A DNA stretch of 64,000 bases from Prevotella sp. (GTDB taxonomy: Bacteria > Bacteroidota > Bacteroidia > Bacteroidales > Bacteroidaceae): positions 16,121 through 80,120 of the forward strand of contig JAFZIZ010000009.1 of assembly GCA_017554145.1 (NCBI GenBank), in the 5' to 3' direction. The notes under the pieces were generated by a model, which worked only from the letters and a program-made list of their open reading frames with translations, did no database searches and had not been told where the DNA came from. This document shows, one piece after another, positions 44,579-52,370 of the stretch; the first letter of the stretch is position 1, and each line of letters begins with the position of its first letter. A program made the translations under genes and the position numbers.

Positions 44579-45921
44579 TGTCTTGTTAAATATTTCTTGT
44601 TAGTTATTATTGACGGAAACTCCTCTTCGTAGTGAGTCACCATGATCATCGTCTTGTTACGTCGCTCGCAGAATGTCTCGATGACATCCTTTACCAGTCG
44701 GCGATTTATTAGGTCAAGTCCGTGCAACGGTTCGTCGAGGATGAGCAGTTGCGGATCTTTCACGAAGGCCCGAGCCAATAGCACCAGTCGCTGTTCTCCA
44801 CTGGAGAGTTTCAGAAAAGGATGCTCATGTTTGTTTGCTAGTCCGAAGACGTTCATCCAGAAACGACATATAGCATATTCATCCTCATCGGGTTTCACGT
44901 AAAGCCCTACAGAGTCTTTCAGTCCACTGGCCACGATACGGATGGCGGGCAGATTGCGCTGATACGAGCGATGCATTTCTGGCGATACGTAACCGATATG
45001 GCGCTTGATCTCCCAAATGCTTTCTCCCGAACCGCGGGGTCTGTCGAATAGAGTGATGTCGCAAGCATAACTCTGAGGATTGTCGGCACATACCAGTGAT
45101 AGTAGTGTCGATTTCCCGGAGCCGTTCTGTCCTGACAGTCCCCAGCGCTCACCATTGCGTACAGTCCAGTCGAGTCCGTTGAGGATGGTGCGCTCACCAT
45201 ATCGAATACTCACCTGTCGCATTTTGATGACCTCTTGTGTATGGTAGTCATTATCGTGATAGGGCAGGGCGAGGATAGCTTTCCGCTTCTCCTCGCTCAG
45301 CACGTGGGCAGGGATTGGCATTTGTCTGTTATAATAGTCCTCCCTGCTACATGGCGGCATTACATGACCGTCTCTCAACTCGATGATCTCCGAGACAAAC
45401 AATGGGATATCGTCTGTCTTCGAGAGTACAAGGATGATTTCTATCTCATGCTTCTGTGCGAGTAGTAACAGCAGTTCTTTCAGTTGGTCACGTGTCTCTG
45501 CATCGAGTCCGATAAACGGATTGTCCATGATGAGCAGTCGTGGATTGGCAAAGAGTGTCTTTGTCAGTTGGAATTTACGTAGCTCACCGCTGGAGAGCGT
45601 GATGACATATTTATCGAGTAGCGGCTCCATATGAAAGAGGTCGTACAGATGGCGTTGTAACTCTCTGCGCTCCTTGGTATCCTCTCCTGCCAGACGATAA
45701 GCTTTTTCCAATAAATCCCTCACATTAGGAGTCTCAGGGTCAATGTCGTGTTGGTTCCAACGAAGTTGCAGATAGTAAGCTTTGTCGACGGCAGGTCCGT
45801 AGGAGTCACTGAAAGCGATGTAGCGAAGGCGGTCACTTGCCAGCTGCTTTCGCATACTGTCGATGTAAAGCGTCTTCCCACTTCCATTCCATCCTACAAT
45901 CGCTGTTATCTTTTGCATCAA
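44575..45921 (-). CDS. Tandem ABC ATPase (ModF-like)
   Basis: 448 residues with two ATP-binding cassettes and no membrane segment. Cassette 1: Walker A GWNGSGKT (10-17), signature [11 protein letters not shown], Walker [13 protein letters not shown]. Cassette 2: Walker [10 protein letters not shown], signature [11 protein letters not shown], Walker [14 protein letters not shown]-loop VTHYEEE. The layout is that of ModF/PhrA-type ATPases; unlike translation-factor ABC-F proteins it lacks their long charged linker. The substrate or partner is unknown, and no permease is adjacent. The first cassette's aspartate-asparagine variation (DNP for DEP) suggests one impaired ATP site. It overlaps ruvC by 4 bp. 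Confidence 0.85.
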   Translation of the reverse strand: MMQKITAIVGWNGSGKTLYIDSMRKQLASDRLRYIAFSDSYGPAVDKAYYLQLRWNQHDIDPETPNVRDLLEKAYRLAGEDTKERRELQRHLYDLFHMEPLLDKYVITLSSGELRKFQLTKTLFANPRLLIMDNPFIGLDAETRDQLKELLLLLAQKHEIEIILVLSKTDDIPLFVSEIIELRDGHVMPPCSREDYYNRQMPIPAHVLSEEKRKAILALPYHDNDYHTQEVIKMRQVSIRYGERTILNGLDWTVRNGERWGLSGQNGSGKSTLLSLVCADNPQSYACDITLFDRPRGSGESIWEIKRHIGYVSPEMHRSYQRNLPAIRIVASGLKDSVGLYVKPDEDEYAICRFWMNVFGLANKHEHPFLKLSSGEQRLVLLARAFVKDPQLLILDEPLHGLDLINRRLVKDVIETFCERRNKTMIMVTHYEEEFPSIITNKKYLTRQ

Positions 45922-46472
45922 CTCTTAACTTTCTTCGGGTTCTTATTCACAAAATCTTTCCAACCGCGATAGTTCGCTTGCGACTCAGGTCGGTTCATCT
46001 GCATGAAATGACAATAAGCAGCACCGAGGGCGTCGGTGGCATCCATAAATTTCGTCATGGCATCCTTGTCAAACTTCAACAGCCGCTGTAGCATACCTGC
46101 CACTTGTTCCTTCGATGCCGAGCCGTTGCCAGTGATTGCCATCTTGATTTTCAGCGGTGCATATTCGTGGATGGGTACTCCGTGATGGATGGCGGCAGCA
46201 ATGGCAGTGCCCTGTGCGCGTCCCAGTTTCAGCATCGACTGCACGTTTTTTCCAAAGAAAGGTGCCTCGATAGCCATCTCATCGGGTAGATAGGCATCGA
46301 TGATACCCGTTACCCTTTCGAAGATATGTCCCAGTTTCAGATAGGCATCCTCATACTTCCGCAGGTCGATGACGCCCATCGTCACCATCTCTGCCTTTCC
46401 GTCTGTCACCTTCAGCACTCCGTATCCCATGATATTCGTGCCTGGGTCGATGCCTAATATCACCTTTTCCAT
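45918..46472 (-). CDS. ruvC: Holliday junction resolvase RuvC
   Basis: 184 residues. The RNase H-like nuclease cuts four-way junctions. Catalytic acidic residues are in [14 protein letters not shown] (D9), [19 protein letters not shown] and the C-terminal [34 protein letters not shown] is the usual DNA-contact stretch. It has a promoter almost touching its start and leads the long operon to the porin gene. ruvA and ruvB are not in the window. Confidence 0.95.
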   Translation of the reverse strand: MEKVILGIDPGTNIMGYGVLKVTDGKAEMVTMGVIDLRKYEDAYLKLGHIFERVTGIIDAYLPDEMAIEAPFFGKNVQSMLKLGRAQGTAIAAAIHHGVPIHEYAPLKIKMAITGNGSASKEQVAGMLQRLLKFDKDAMTKFMDATDALGAAYCHFMQMNRPESQANYRGWKDFVNKNPKKVKS

Positions 46473-46480
46473 ATCCTCTG

Positions 46481-46488
46481 CAAAGGTA
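46481..46488 (-). promoter_or_regulatory. ruvC operon promoter (TACCTTTG), near-leaderless
   Basis: Minus strand; eight bases to the ruvC start codon, so a leader of about 4 nt. TTTAATCG lies upstream, as in the shared promoter module. Confidence 0.7.
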
Positions 46489-46551
46489 CGCTAAAAAATC
46501 GATTAAACGAAGAGAAATGTATCAAAATTTTGTTGTTTTAAGGAAAAGCCG

Positions 46552-46559
46552 TATCTTTG
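46552..46559 (+). promoter_or_regulatory. Promoter -7 element (TATCTTTG), near-leaderless
   Basis: Only four bases separate it from the ATG at 46564. A TTGTTG lies at the expected -33 distance. Confidence 0.7.
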
Positions 46560-46563
46560 TGCC

Positions 46564-47469
46564 ATGAATGTAGATTTTCTTCCCGATAAGAGGCAACGTA
46601 CAGTGTGGCGTCGAGCCTTTGGAATCTGGCAGCGACGTCCCCATGAGTTAGCCCCCAACGACGAGATGAGACATACCTGTCAGTCGTGTGGCACTATCTT
46701 TCAGGGTAACTATTGTCCCCGTTGTGGACAGTCTGCCAAGATAGGACGTTTCTCGTTTAAGACAGCTTTTTTGCTTTTCCTTGACGTCTGGGGTATGGGT
46801 AATCGTGGTATGTTTCGCAGCATTCGCGACCTGATGTTCCGTCCAGGTTATATGATTCGCGATTATCTTATCGGTCACCAGTCTGCCTATTTTCCTCCGT
46901 TTAAAATGTTCTTCATTCTCACAGCCTTGTCGCTGTTATTGTCTCACGGTATTAATTTCAATATTGATGACGTGAAGGAAGAGGTGAAAAAGGATGAGAA
47001 CAAAGTGGAGAACACGATGAAGGTAGAAACCGATGGTATAAATGTGAACGGGAAGATCATTGATAATGCTTCCATCCGTTTTGCACGTGCCGTGCCGAAA
47101 TTCATTGGTAAACTGGAGGAGAAGAGCCCTGCGCTGTCTTCCTTCCTCATGCTCTTACTGGTGTCAGGTCCTCTCTATTTCTTCTTTCGTCGTTGTCCTG
47201 CCATTCCTGACCTCCGCTACTCCGAACATCTCGTGGCGTTGGTCTATACGTCGAATGTGTATATCTTATATAGTATGCTGGCAGAACTATTTTCATCGGG
47301 GCTTATCAAACTTTTGGCTATCATTATGATATTCGTTGCCCTGAAGCAGTTCACTGGTTATTCTAAGCGCCGTCTCTTGTTATATATCTTCCTGACATCA
47401 GTTTTCTTCATCGCTATCATTGGGATTATTGGTAGCCTCTTCTATGTATTTTTCTTTCCGCACGATTAA
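46564..47469 (+). CDS. DUF3667 membrane protein
   Basis: 301 residues. A zinc-ribbon-like CQSCGTIFQGNYCPRCGQ (cysteines 39, 42, 51, 54) is followed by a conserved amphipathic stretch FRSIRDLMFRPGYMIRDYLIG and then hydrophobic segments, the first at about 118-135 and three or four more between about 190 and 297. This is the DUF3667 pattern, common in Bacteroidetes and without assigned function. The charged loop at about 140-185 is specific to this protein. It is monocistronic; its promoter leaves almost no 5' leader. Confidence 0.85.
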   Translation: MNVDFLPDKRQRTVWRRAFGIWQRRPHELAPNDEMRHTCQSCGTIFQGNYCPRCGQSAKIGRFSFKTAFLLFLDVWGMGNRGMFRSIRDLMFRPGYMIRDYLIGHQSAYFPPFKMFFILTALSLLLSHGINFNIDDVKEEVKKDENKVENTMKVETDGINVNGKIIDNASIRFARAVPKFIGKLEEKSPALSSFLMLLLVSGPLYFFFRRCPAIPDLRYSEHLVALVYTSNVYILYSMLAELFSSGLIKLLAIIMIFVALKQFTGYSKRRLLLYIFLTSVFFIAIIGIIGSLFYVFFFPHD

Positions 47470-47547
47470 CTTTTACCCCAGATATATTTTTTCGGTAGCG
47501 TAAGAATAAAAAATCGGATAAAATTTTTGTTTTTTCCAAAAAAATTG

Positions 47548-47555
47548 TATCTTTG
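47548..47555 (+). promoter_or_regulatory. Promoter -7 element (TATCTTTG)
   Basis: 26 bp before the cytidylate-kinase-like gene; likely promoter for the four-gene run to 52325. Confidence 0.7.
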
Positions 47556-47581
47556 CCCATAAATACTAAAACCGAAAGATT

Positions 47582-48202
47582 ATGAATAAGGAGGAGAAAT
47601 TCATTATCACCATCAGTCGCCAGTTCGGAACGGGCGGACATGAGATTGGAGCAGAGTTGGCACGCCGGCTCGGAGTGAAGCTGCTGGATAAGCAGATACT
47701 GAACGAAGTAGCCTCGCGGATGCGAACTGTGGAGGACGCTGTGGAGAAGATTGAGGCGCGCAATCCTTTGTGGCGCGACGACTTCACCAATTTCTATCGT
47801 ACCTATATGGCGAGTGCCCAGTACAATGGTCAGGAGCAGGAAGAAACCAGTCATGCGCTGTTCCAAGCCCAGGCAGACGTCATCCGCAACATTGCTGCAG
47901 AAGAGTCGTGTGTATTGGTAGGCCGTTGTGGTTTCGACATCTTCGCCGACCATCCCAATGCCCTGAAGATTTTCATTCATTCGACGGTAGACTGCCGTAA
48001 GCGTCGCATCGCCGAGAAGTATGACATCAGTGAGCAGGATGCTGCCGCAATGATTGTCGACAATGACTACAGCCGCGAACTCTATACGAAAAAGTTCACG
48101 GGGCGCGATTGGAAGGATGCCACGAACTACGATATATCGCTGGATGTTCGCAAGTTCGGTGTCAACGGTGCCGTCGACTTCCTCATGAAGTGTATTGAGT
48201 AA
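47582..48202 (+). CDS. Cytidylate kinase-like P-loop protein
   Basis: 206 residues. FIITISRQFGTGGHEIGAELARRLG is a modified P-loop region of the cytidylate-kinase-like family (PF13189), in which the GxxGxGK loop is replaced by GTGGHEIG. SCVLVGRCGFDIFADHPNALKIFIHS, RIAEKYDISEQDAAAMI and the C-terminal YDISLDVRKFGVNGAVDFL fit this family. Such proteins are frequent in Bacteroidetes and clostridia and their substrate is unknown; the missing lysine makes classic CMP kinase activity doubtful. It is followed within 10 bp by a secreted protein gene. Confidence 0.85.
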   Translation: MNKEEKFIITISRQFGTGGHEIGAELARRLGVKLLDKQILNEVASRMRTVEDAVEKIEARNPLWRDDFTNFYRTYMASAQYNGQEQEETSHALFQAQADVIRNIAAEESCVLVGRCGFDIFADHPNALKIFIHSTVDCRKRRIAEKYDISEQDAAAMIVDNDYSRELYTKKFTGRDWKDATNYDISLDVRKFGVNGAVDFLMKCIE

Positions 48203-48212
48203 CTAAAAACAA

Positions 48213-49121
48213 ATGTATATGAAAATACTTTTAAGGATTATGATGATGTCAGTACTACTGGTGGTGGCATTGACAATGAGTGCACAAACGGAAGAGACAG
48301 AATCTAAGGGTCAAAAGTTTTTCCGACTGACGAAAGAGGCTGACGATAACCCTACGGATTGGAAAGCCCAGTTAGAGGCGGGACATTTCCTGCTTGACAA
48401 GGAAAACGGAATCTATAACCAGTCGCAGGCTGCAAAATACTATGAACGTATCTTTCACCTTGCTACCGATTATAACAAGGAAATACCTGACTCAATCATT
48501 CGGGAAACAGGTATAACACTGATGACATTGGCTTCTGAAAAAAAAGACATAGATAAGGCTTTGTTCTATATCGATGAGATGATTCATGCTGATAAGAAGG
48601 GTGTGGATATAGGTGTCGCCTATTTGAATTCGGTCAGTGTCATGGGAATGTTGTATCGCATGCCTAAGGAAGATTTTGTCACATCATTGAAATATATATT
48701 GGATTTTCGTGAGCGTATCACCAAGAACAACCTGTCGGGAATTGAACACACAGATGTGACGACTGCTATATTGTTTGAGCATTTGTTGGCGAAGTATAAG
48801 GAGATGTTTGGCGACAAACTCATTGAAGTAGAACTTGACGGTAAGAAGTATATCCTCATTTCCAAGGGCGACTGGAATATAGAAAAGCCTCTGATGGGAT
48901 GGATGGAAGGGGAGAAAAATGACCCACTATTATATGGTGAGGACGGTAAGGTCTATGACAATCTACATGGACAAATGGAATACTCTTTCGCCTACGACAA
49001 AACGGGTGTTGTGGCAAAGGAGGGTACTAACATGAGGATGATCACCGTCACGCCCGAACGCCGTCAACAGATGGTGGAGGCTTATCGTAACTATATGAAG
49101 AAATCAAAGAATAATAAATAA
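48213..49121 (+). CDS. Secreted helical-repeat-like protein, unknown family
   Basis: 302 residues (ATG 48213 or 48219). The signal peptide (about 3-25) ends TMSAQTEE. Residues about 30-210 are helical with TPR-like spacing (YNQSQAAKYYERIFHLATDY, KKDIDKALFYIDEMIHADKK). The last 90 residues, with VELDGKKYILISKGDWNIE and YSFAYDKTGVV, look beta-rich. I do not recognise a named family. It lies between the kinase-like gene and a gene encoding a CsgG/FlgT-like protein with gaps of 10 and 5 bp, so a joint role in the envelope is likely. Confidence 0.6.
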   Translation: MYMKILLRIMMMSVLLVVALTMSAQTEETESKGQKFFRLTKEADDNPTDWKAQLEAGHFLLDKENGIYNQSQAAKYYERIFHLATDYNKEIPDSIIRETGITLMTLASEKKDIDKALFYIDEMIHADKKGVDIGVAYLNSVSVMGMLYRMPKEDFVTSLKYILDFRERITKNNLSGIEHTDVTTAILFEHLLAKYKEMFGDKLIEVELDGKKYILISKGDWNIEKPLMGWMEGEKNDPLLYGEDGKVYDNLHGQMEYSFAYDKTGVVAKEGTNMRMITVTPERRQQMVEAYRNYMKKSKNNK

Positions 49122-49126
49122 CTACA

Positions 49127-50008
49127 ATGAAAAAGAAGATGATGACGTTTGCAGCCGTCCTTTGCTGCACAATTACTATTTCTGCCCAAGATGCTCAGGA
49201 GGTCAGAAATCGAACTTATGATATTACGCTGGACAAAGTGCAATATGCACATCATGGTGAGAAATTATCAGCAGGCGAAGCCGTGGGAGCAGTGCTGAGC
49301 GGTGTTCTAACGGGTCAGACCTCAGTCGAGGCCTCGAAATATGAGGATGACGTGAAGAGTGCCATCGTGAAAGGACTCTCAGGTGCTCATCGCTTCCGTT
49401 TCAACGATGGACTGCTGCGATTGGGCGATGTTGTAGAAGACGGTAACTTGATAGTCGATGCACTTATCACCAATATTCAGGCAAAATCGAGCAGTCGTAC
49501 ATGGAAGGATAAGGACGGAAAGACCCATGTGGACACATGGTACACGGGTATCGTCGAGGCAGTCCTTTCCGTGAAGGATGCGAAGACGGGCGATGTGATT
49601 GCCAACCCTACAGTGAGGGGGCGGGGTAATACCTCTTCAACATTTTCCACTTCCGATCAAGCCATCAAAGATGCTATCAATAGATTATCGAACAGCGTCA
49701 CTTCTTGGTTGAACCAATATAAGCCTTTGCAGGCCAATATCATTCAGGGCGCTACCGCCAAGAAAGAGAAACAGAAGGAAGTATATATCGACCTTGGCAG
49801 CAATGAGGGCGCTTACGTAGGACTCCACATGGGCGTTTATGAAGTGAGTATCATTGCAGGTCGTGAGGCAAAGTCGGAGATTGGTAAGTTGAAGATAGAG
49901 GAGGTGCAAGGTGTCGATATCAGTCTCTGTAAGGTTCAAAGCGGAGGTAAGGATATTAAGGCTGCCTTGGATGCCGGCACTCGTTTGCGGGTAATCTCCA
50001 TCGATTAG
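49127..50008 (+). CDS. Secreted protein resembling CsgG/LpoB plus FlgT-like C-terminal domain
   Basis: 293 residues with a signal peptide (about 1-20, ending ISAQ). Residues about 22-200 resemble the periplasmic CsgG/LpoB-type fold in layout: a strand, a helix-rich part with KYEDDVKSAIVKGLSGAHRF, then DALITNIQAKSS and a strand-rich EAVLSVKDAKTGDVI. Residues about 218-293 (VYIDLGSNEGAYVGLHMGVYEV, IGKLKIEEVQGVDISLCKV, LDAGTRLRVI) resemble the C-terminal FlgT domain. These similarities are by eye. No flagellum is expected, so a general envelope-assembly role is an inference. Confidence 0.5.
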   Translation: MKKKMMTFAAVLCCTITISAQDAQEVRNRTYDITLDKVQYAHHGEKLSAGEAVGAVLSGVLTGQTSVEASKYEDDVKSAIVKGLSGAHRFRFNDGLLRLGDVVEDGNLIVDALITNIQAKSSSRTWKDKDGKTHVDTWYTGIVEAVLSVKDAKTGDVIANPTVRGRGNTSSTFSTSDQAIKDAINRLSNSVTSWLNQYKPLQANIIQGATAKKEKQKEVYIDLGSNEGAYVGLHMGVYEVSIIAGREAKSEIGKLKIEEVQGVDISLCKVQSGGKDIKAALDAGTRLRVISID

Positions 50009-50033
50009 TTGAATTGCTAAAATACCGAGTACA

Positions 50034-52325
50034 GTGAAAAGGCTTTCATCAACAATTCTGGTAGCGTTTTTCACCCTGAGTCTTTTGGCTCAGGGGTGGA
50101 ATACCAACAGCAAGATGTCACCGTGGCTTCTTAACAAGTACGAGCAGCAACAGGCAGCCGTGAGAGAAAACGGCGGACCTTTGCGTTCGCAGGGGCTCTC
50201 GGTGGTAAATTATATCCTGGCACTGGTGGAGAGCACCGACGGCGATGCCACCATCAAGCAGAAGGGTGGAGTAGTATGGCAGGACTTCGGCAACGGATTC
50301 TGTGCTGCCTTCCTGCCTATGGACAGCCTCGGCGTGTTAGACCAGTGTGCCAGCATTCTTCGGATGGAAGCCAACGAGCCGTGCCGTCCGTTGAACGAGC
50401 ACTCGAGTAAGATACTCGGTGTCGACAAGGTGTGGGCAGGCGAGGATCAGTTGCCTCAGGCCTTTAGGGGAGAGGGTGTTCTGGCAGGTGTGATGGATGT
50501 CGGTTTCGACTTCACGCATCCCGCCTTCCGTCATGACGACGGCACGTCACGCTTCGTGTGGTTCTGGGATCCGTTCGAAGAAAACGACAACCCTGAAGAA
50601 GTGGGTAAGATCTACAATAGTCCTGATGAAGTGCTGGCTGCCGAGCATTCGAGCGATGCAGAGAAAAAAGATCATGGTTCCCACGTTATGGGTTCTATGG
50701 CAGGTCGCGGTTTAGATGGTCGCTATGTGGGAATGGCTCCAGAGGCTGACCTGATAGGTGGTCATGTGCCGCTGGGGGTTACTTTGGATGACGCGTTCAT
50801 GAAACATTTTGAAAAATTCTTGGCTTCCCACATAAAAGAAGATTTGCTGAATCAACTGCTCACATTAAAATACAGCGATGTGTTTGACATCGTCATGCTC
50901 AATGAGATATTCAAGAAAGCAGATGAACTTGGCAAGCCATGTGTCGTGAACTGGAGTTTTGGAATTCATCCCGATTTTTCATCTGACCATTCCGCTTATG
51001 AGACAGTCCTCAACACGATGTTGGGTCCCGGACGTATTGTAGTGGCTTCGGCAGGTAATGAAGGCGGTAATATGACGTACGTCAAGAAGGAGGCAGGTCA
51101 GCCTATGGAACAGGATATCTACTGCAATTATCTATACGATTTTCAAATCCGCTCCAAGATGGACGATCCTTTCTTCAAAATAGGGTTGACCTTCGAGTAT
51201 CTGGAGGACACGATCTTCATTGACATGCATGATGTCGTTGCCCAGACGGCATTTAACAAGGTCTATACGATCGAAGGTTATGGTGTGCCTAAATCGGAAA
51301 ACTATGATTATATTTATGAGGAGGAATATGATCCTTTATTATTTCCTTTTACTGTCGAAGTTAAGACGACGGGTTACGTAGGAGATAAAGCCGGTTTTAT
51401 GTTCCATCTAACCCCTCCTCCTATATATCCACGAACAGAGACAATAAAAGGCAAGATCCTCATTGATACTCCCGTTGAGTTAGATTTGATGGGTTCGCCA
51501 GAAGATACGGGTACTGGTGTTTTTTTTAGTGACGATAATCGAAGGAATTCGCGTGGATGTCATCTGGGCACAATCAGTTTTCCGGGTGGTTTGGAACGTA
51601 TCATCACCGTCGGTGCCATGCATCAGTGTTCGTCTTTTACCAATATCTTTGGTAATCCTACCACCACTTTTAATTATGGAAGTGAGGAGGGCCATCTGGC
51701 TAGTTTCAGTTCTTGCGGTCCGACACTTGATGGTCGTGTAAAACCTGATGTGGTGGCTCCCGGACATAACATCCTCTCGGTGTTTAACTCATTCTATTCT
51801 TCATTACTTAGAGACATCGAAGATATGACGGTTTACCGCACCAATGTCTTCGACAAGGAGTATGCCATGTGGGCTATGAGCGGCACGTCGATGTCCAGCC
51901 CGATTACTGCAGGTGTCATAGCCCTGTGGCTGCAGGCCAATCCGAACCTTACCCCCGAGGACATCAAGGGTGTCATCCAGCGCACCAGTCATCAGCCTGA
52001 GCCCGAGTTCTCAGGACCCGACAAGAACAACTACTACGGCTGGGGCGAGATTGACGCCTATGCAGGACTGCTCGACATCCTCGGACTGACGGGCATAGAG
52101 GAGATATCCAAACATCAGCCCGCTGGTATGAAGTTCCGTCTCGAAGGACATACGCTCCATATCGACGGTCTCGATGGTGTAGCCTCTGTCACCGTTTTCG
52201 ATCTCAACGGACGTCCCGTGCTCCGTACAGAGACTACCGACGGCATCATCCTGTTGCCTGAACTTGCTGCTGGTGTCTATGCCGTACAGGTAGGCAAACA
52301 AGGTTCCACACTTATTCGACTGTAA
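50034..52325 (+). CDS. Secreted S8 (subtilisin-like) peptidase with T9SS-type C-terminal domain
   Basis: 763 residues from a GTG start. Signal peptide about 1-19. The triad is intact: aspartate in VMDVGFDFTHPAF (D155), histidine in KDHGSHVMGSMAG (H214) and serine in MSGTSMSSPITAGVIALWL (S619), with the oxyanion asparagine in ASAGNEGG. A large insertion separates H and S, as in Bacteroidetes S8 proteases. The last 75 residues (RLEGHTLHIDGLDG ... VTVFDLNGRPVLRTE ... LAAGVYAVQVG) match a type A T9SS sorting domain, so export through T9SS to the surface or medium is inferred. It is the last gene of the kinase-like operon, followed by a terminator. Confidence 0.9.
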   Translation: MKRLSSTILVAFFTLSLLAQGWNTNSKMSPWLLNKYEQQQAAVRENGGPLRSQGLSVVNYILALVESTDGDATIKQKGGVVWQDFGNGFCAAFLPMDSLGVLDQCASILRMEANEPCRPLNEHSSKILGVDKVWAGEDQLPQAFRGEGVLAGVMDVGFDFTHPAFRHDDGTSRFVWFWDPFEENDNPEEVGKIYNSPDEVLAAEHSSDAEKKDHGSHVMGSMAGRGLDGRYVGMAPEADLIGGHVPLGVTLDDAFMKHFEKFLASHIKEDLLNQLLTLKYSDVFDIVMLNEIFKKADELGKPCVVNWSFGIHPDFSSDHSAYETVLNTMLGPGRIVVASAGNEGGNMTYVKKEAGQPMEQDIYCNYLYDFQIRSKMDDPFFKIGLTFEYLEDTIFIDMHDVVAQTAFNKVYTIEGYGVPKSENYDYIYEEEYDPLLFPFTVEVKTTGYVGDKAGFMFHLTPPPIYPRTETIKGKILIDTPVELDLMGSPEDTGTGVFFSDDNRRNSRGCHLGTISFPGGLERIITVGAMHQCSSFTNIFGNPTTTFNYGSEEGHLASFSSCGPTLDGRVKPDVVAPGHNILSVFNSFYSSLLRDIEDMTVYRTNVFDKEYAMWAMSGTSMSSPITAGVIALWLQANPNLTPEDIKGVIQRTSHQPEPEFSGPDKNNYYGWGEIDAYAGLLDILGLTGIEEISKHQPAGMKFRLEGHTLHIDGLDGVASVTVFDLNGRPVLRTETTDGIILLPELAAGVYAVQVGKQGSTLIRL

Positions 52326-52331
52326 ACAAAC

Positions 52332-52361
52332 AATCCCTGCAGGCATACGTTAGCAGGGATT
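52332..52361. terminator. Terminator between S8 peptidase and GHL10 genes
   Basis: 9-bp perfect stem AATCCCTGC / GCAGGGATT (52332-52340 with 52353-52361) around a 12-base loop, placed between two convergent genes. T runs are short on both sides. Confidence 0.7.
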
Positions 52362-52370
52362 ATTTGAATC

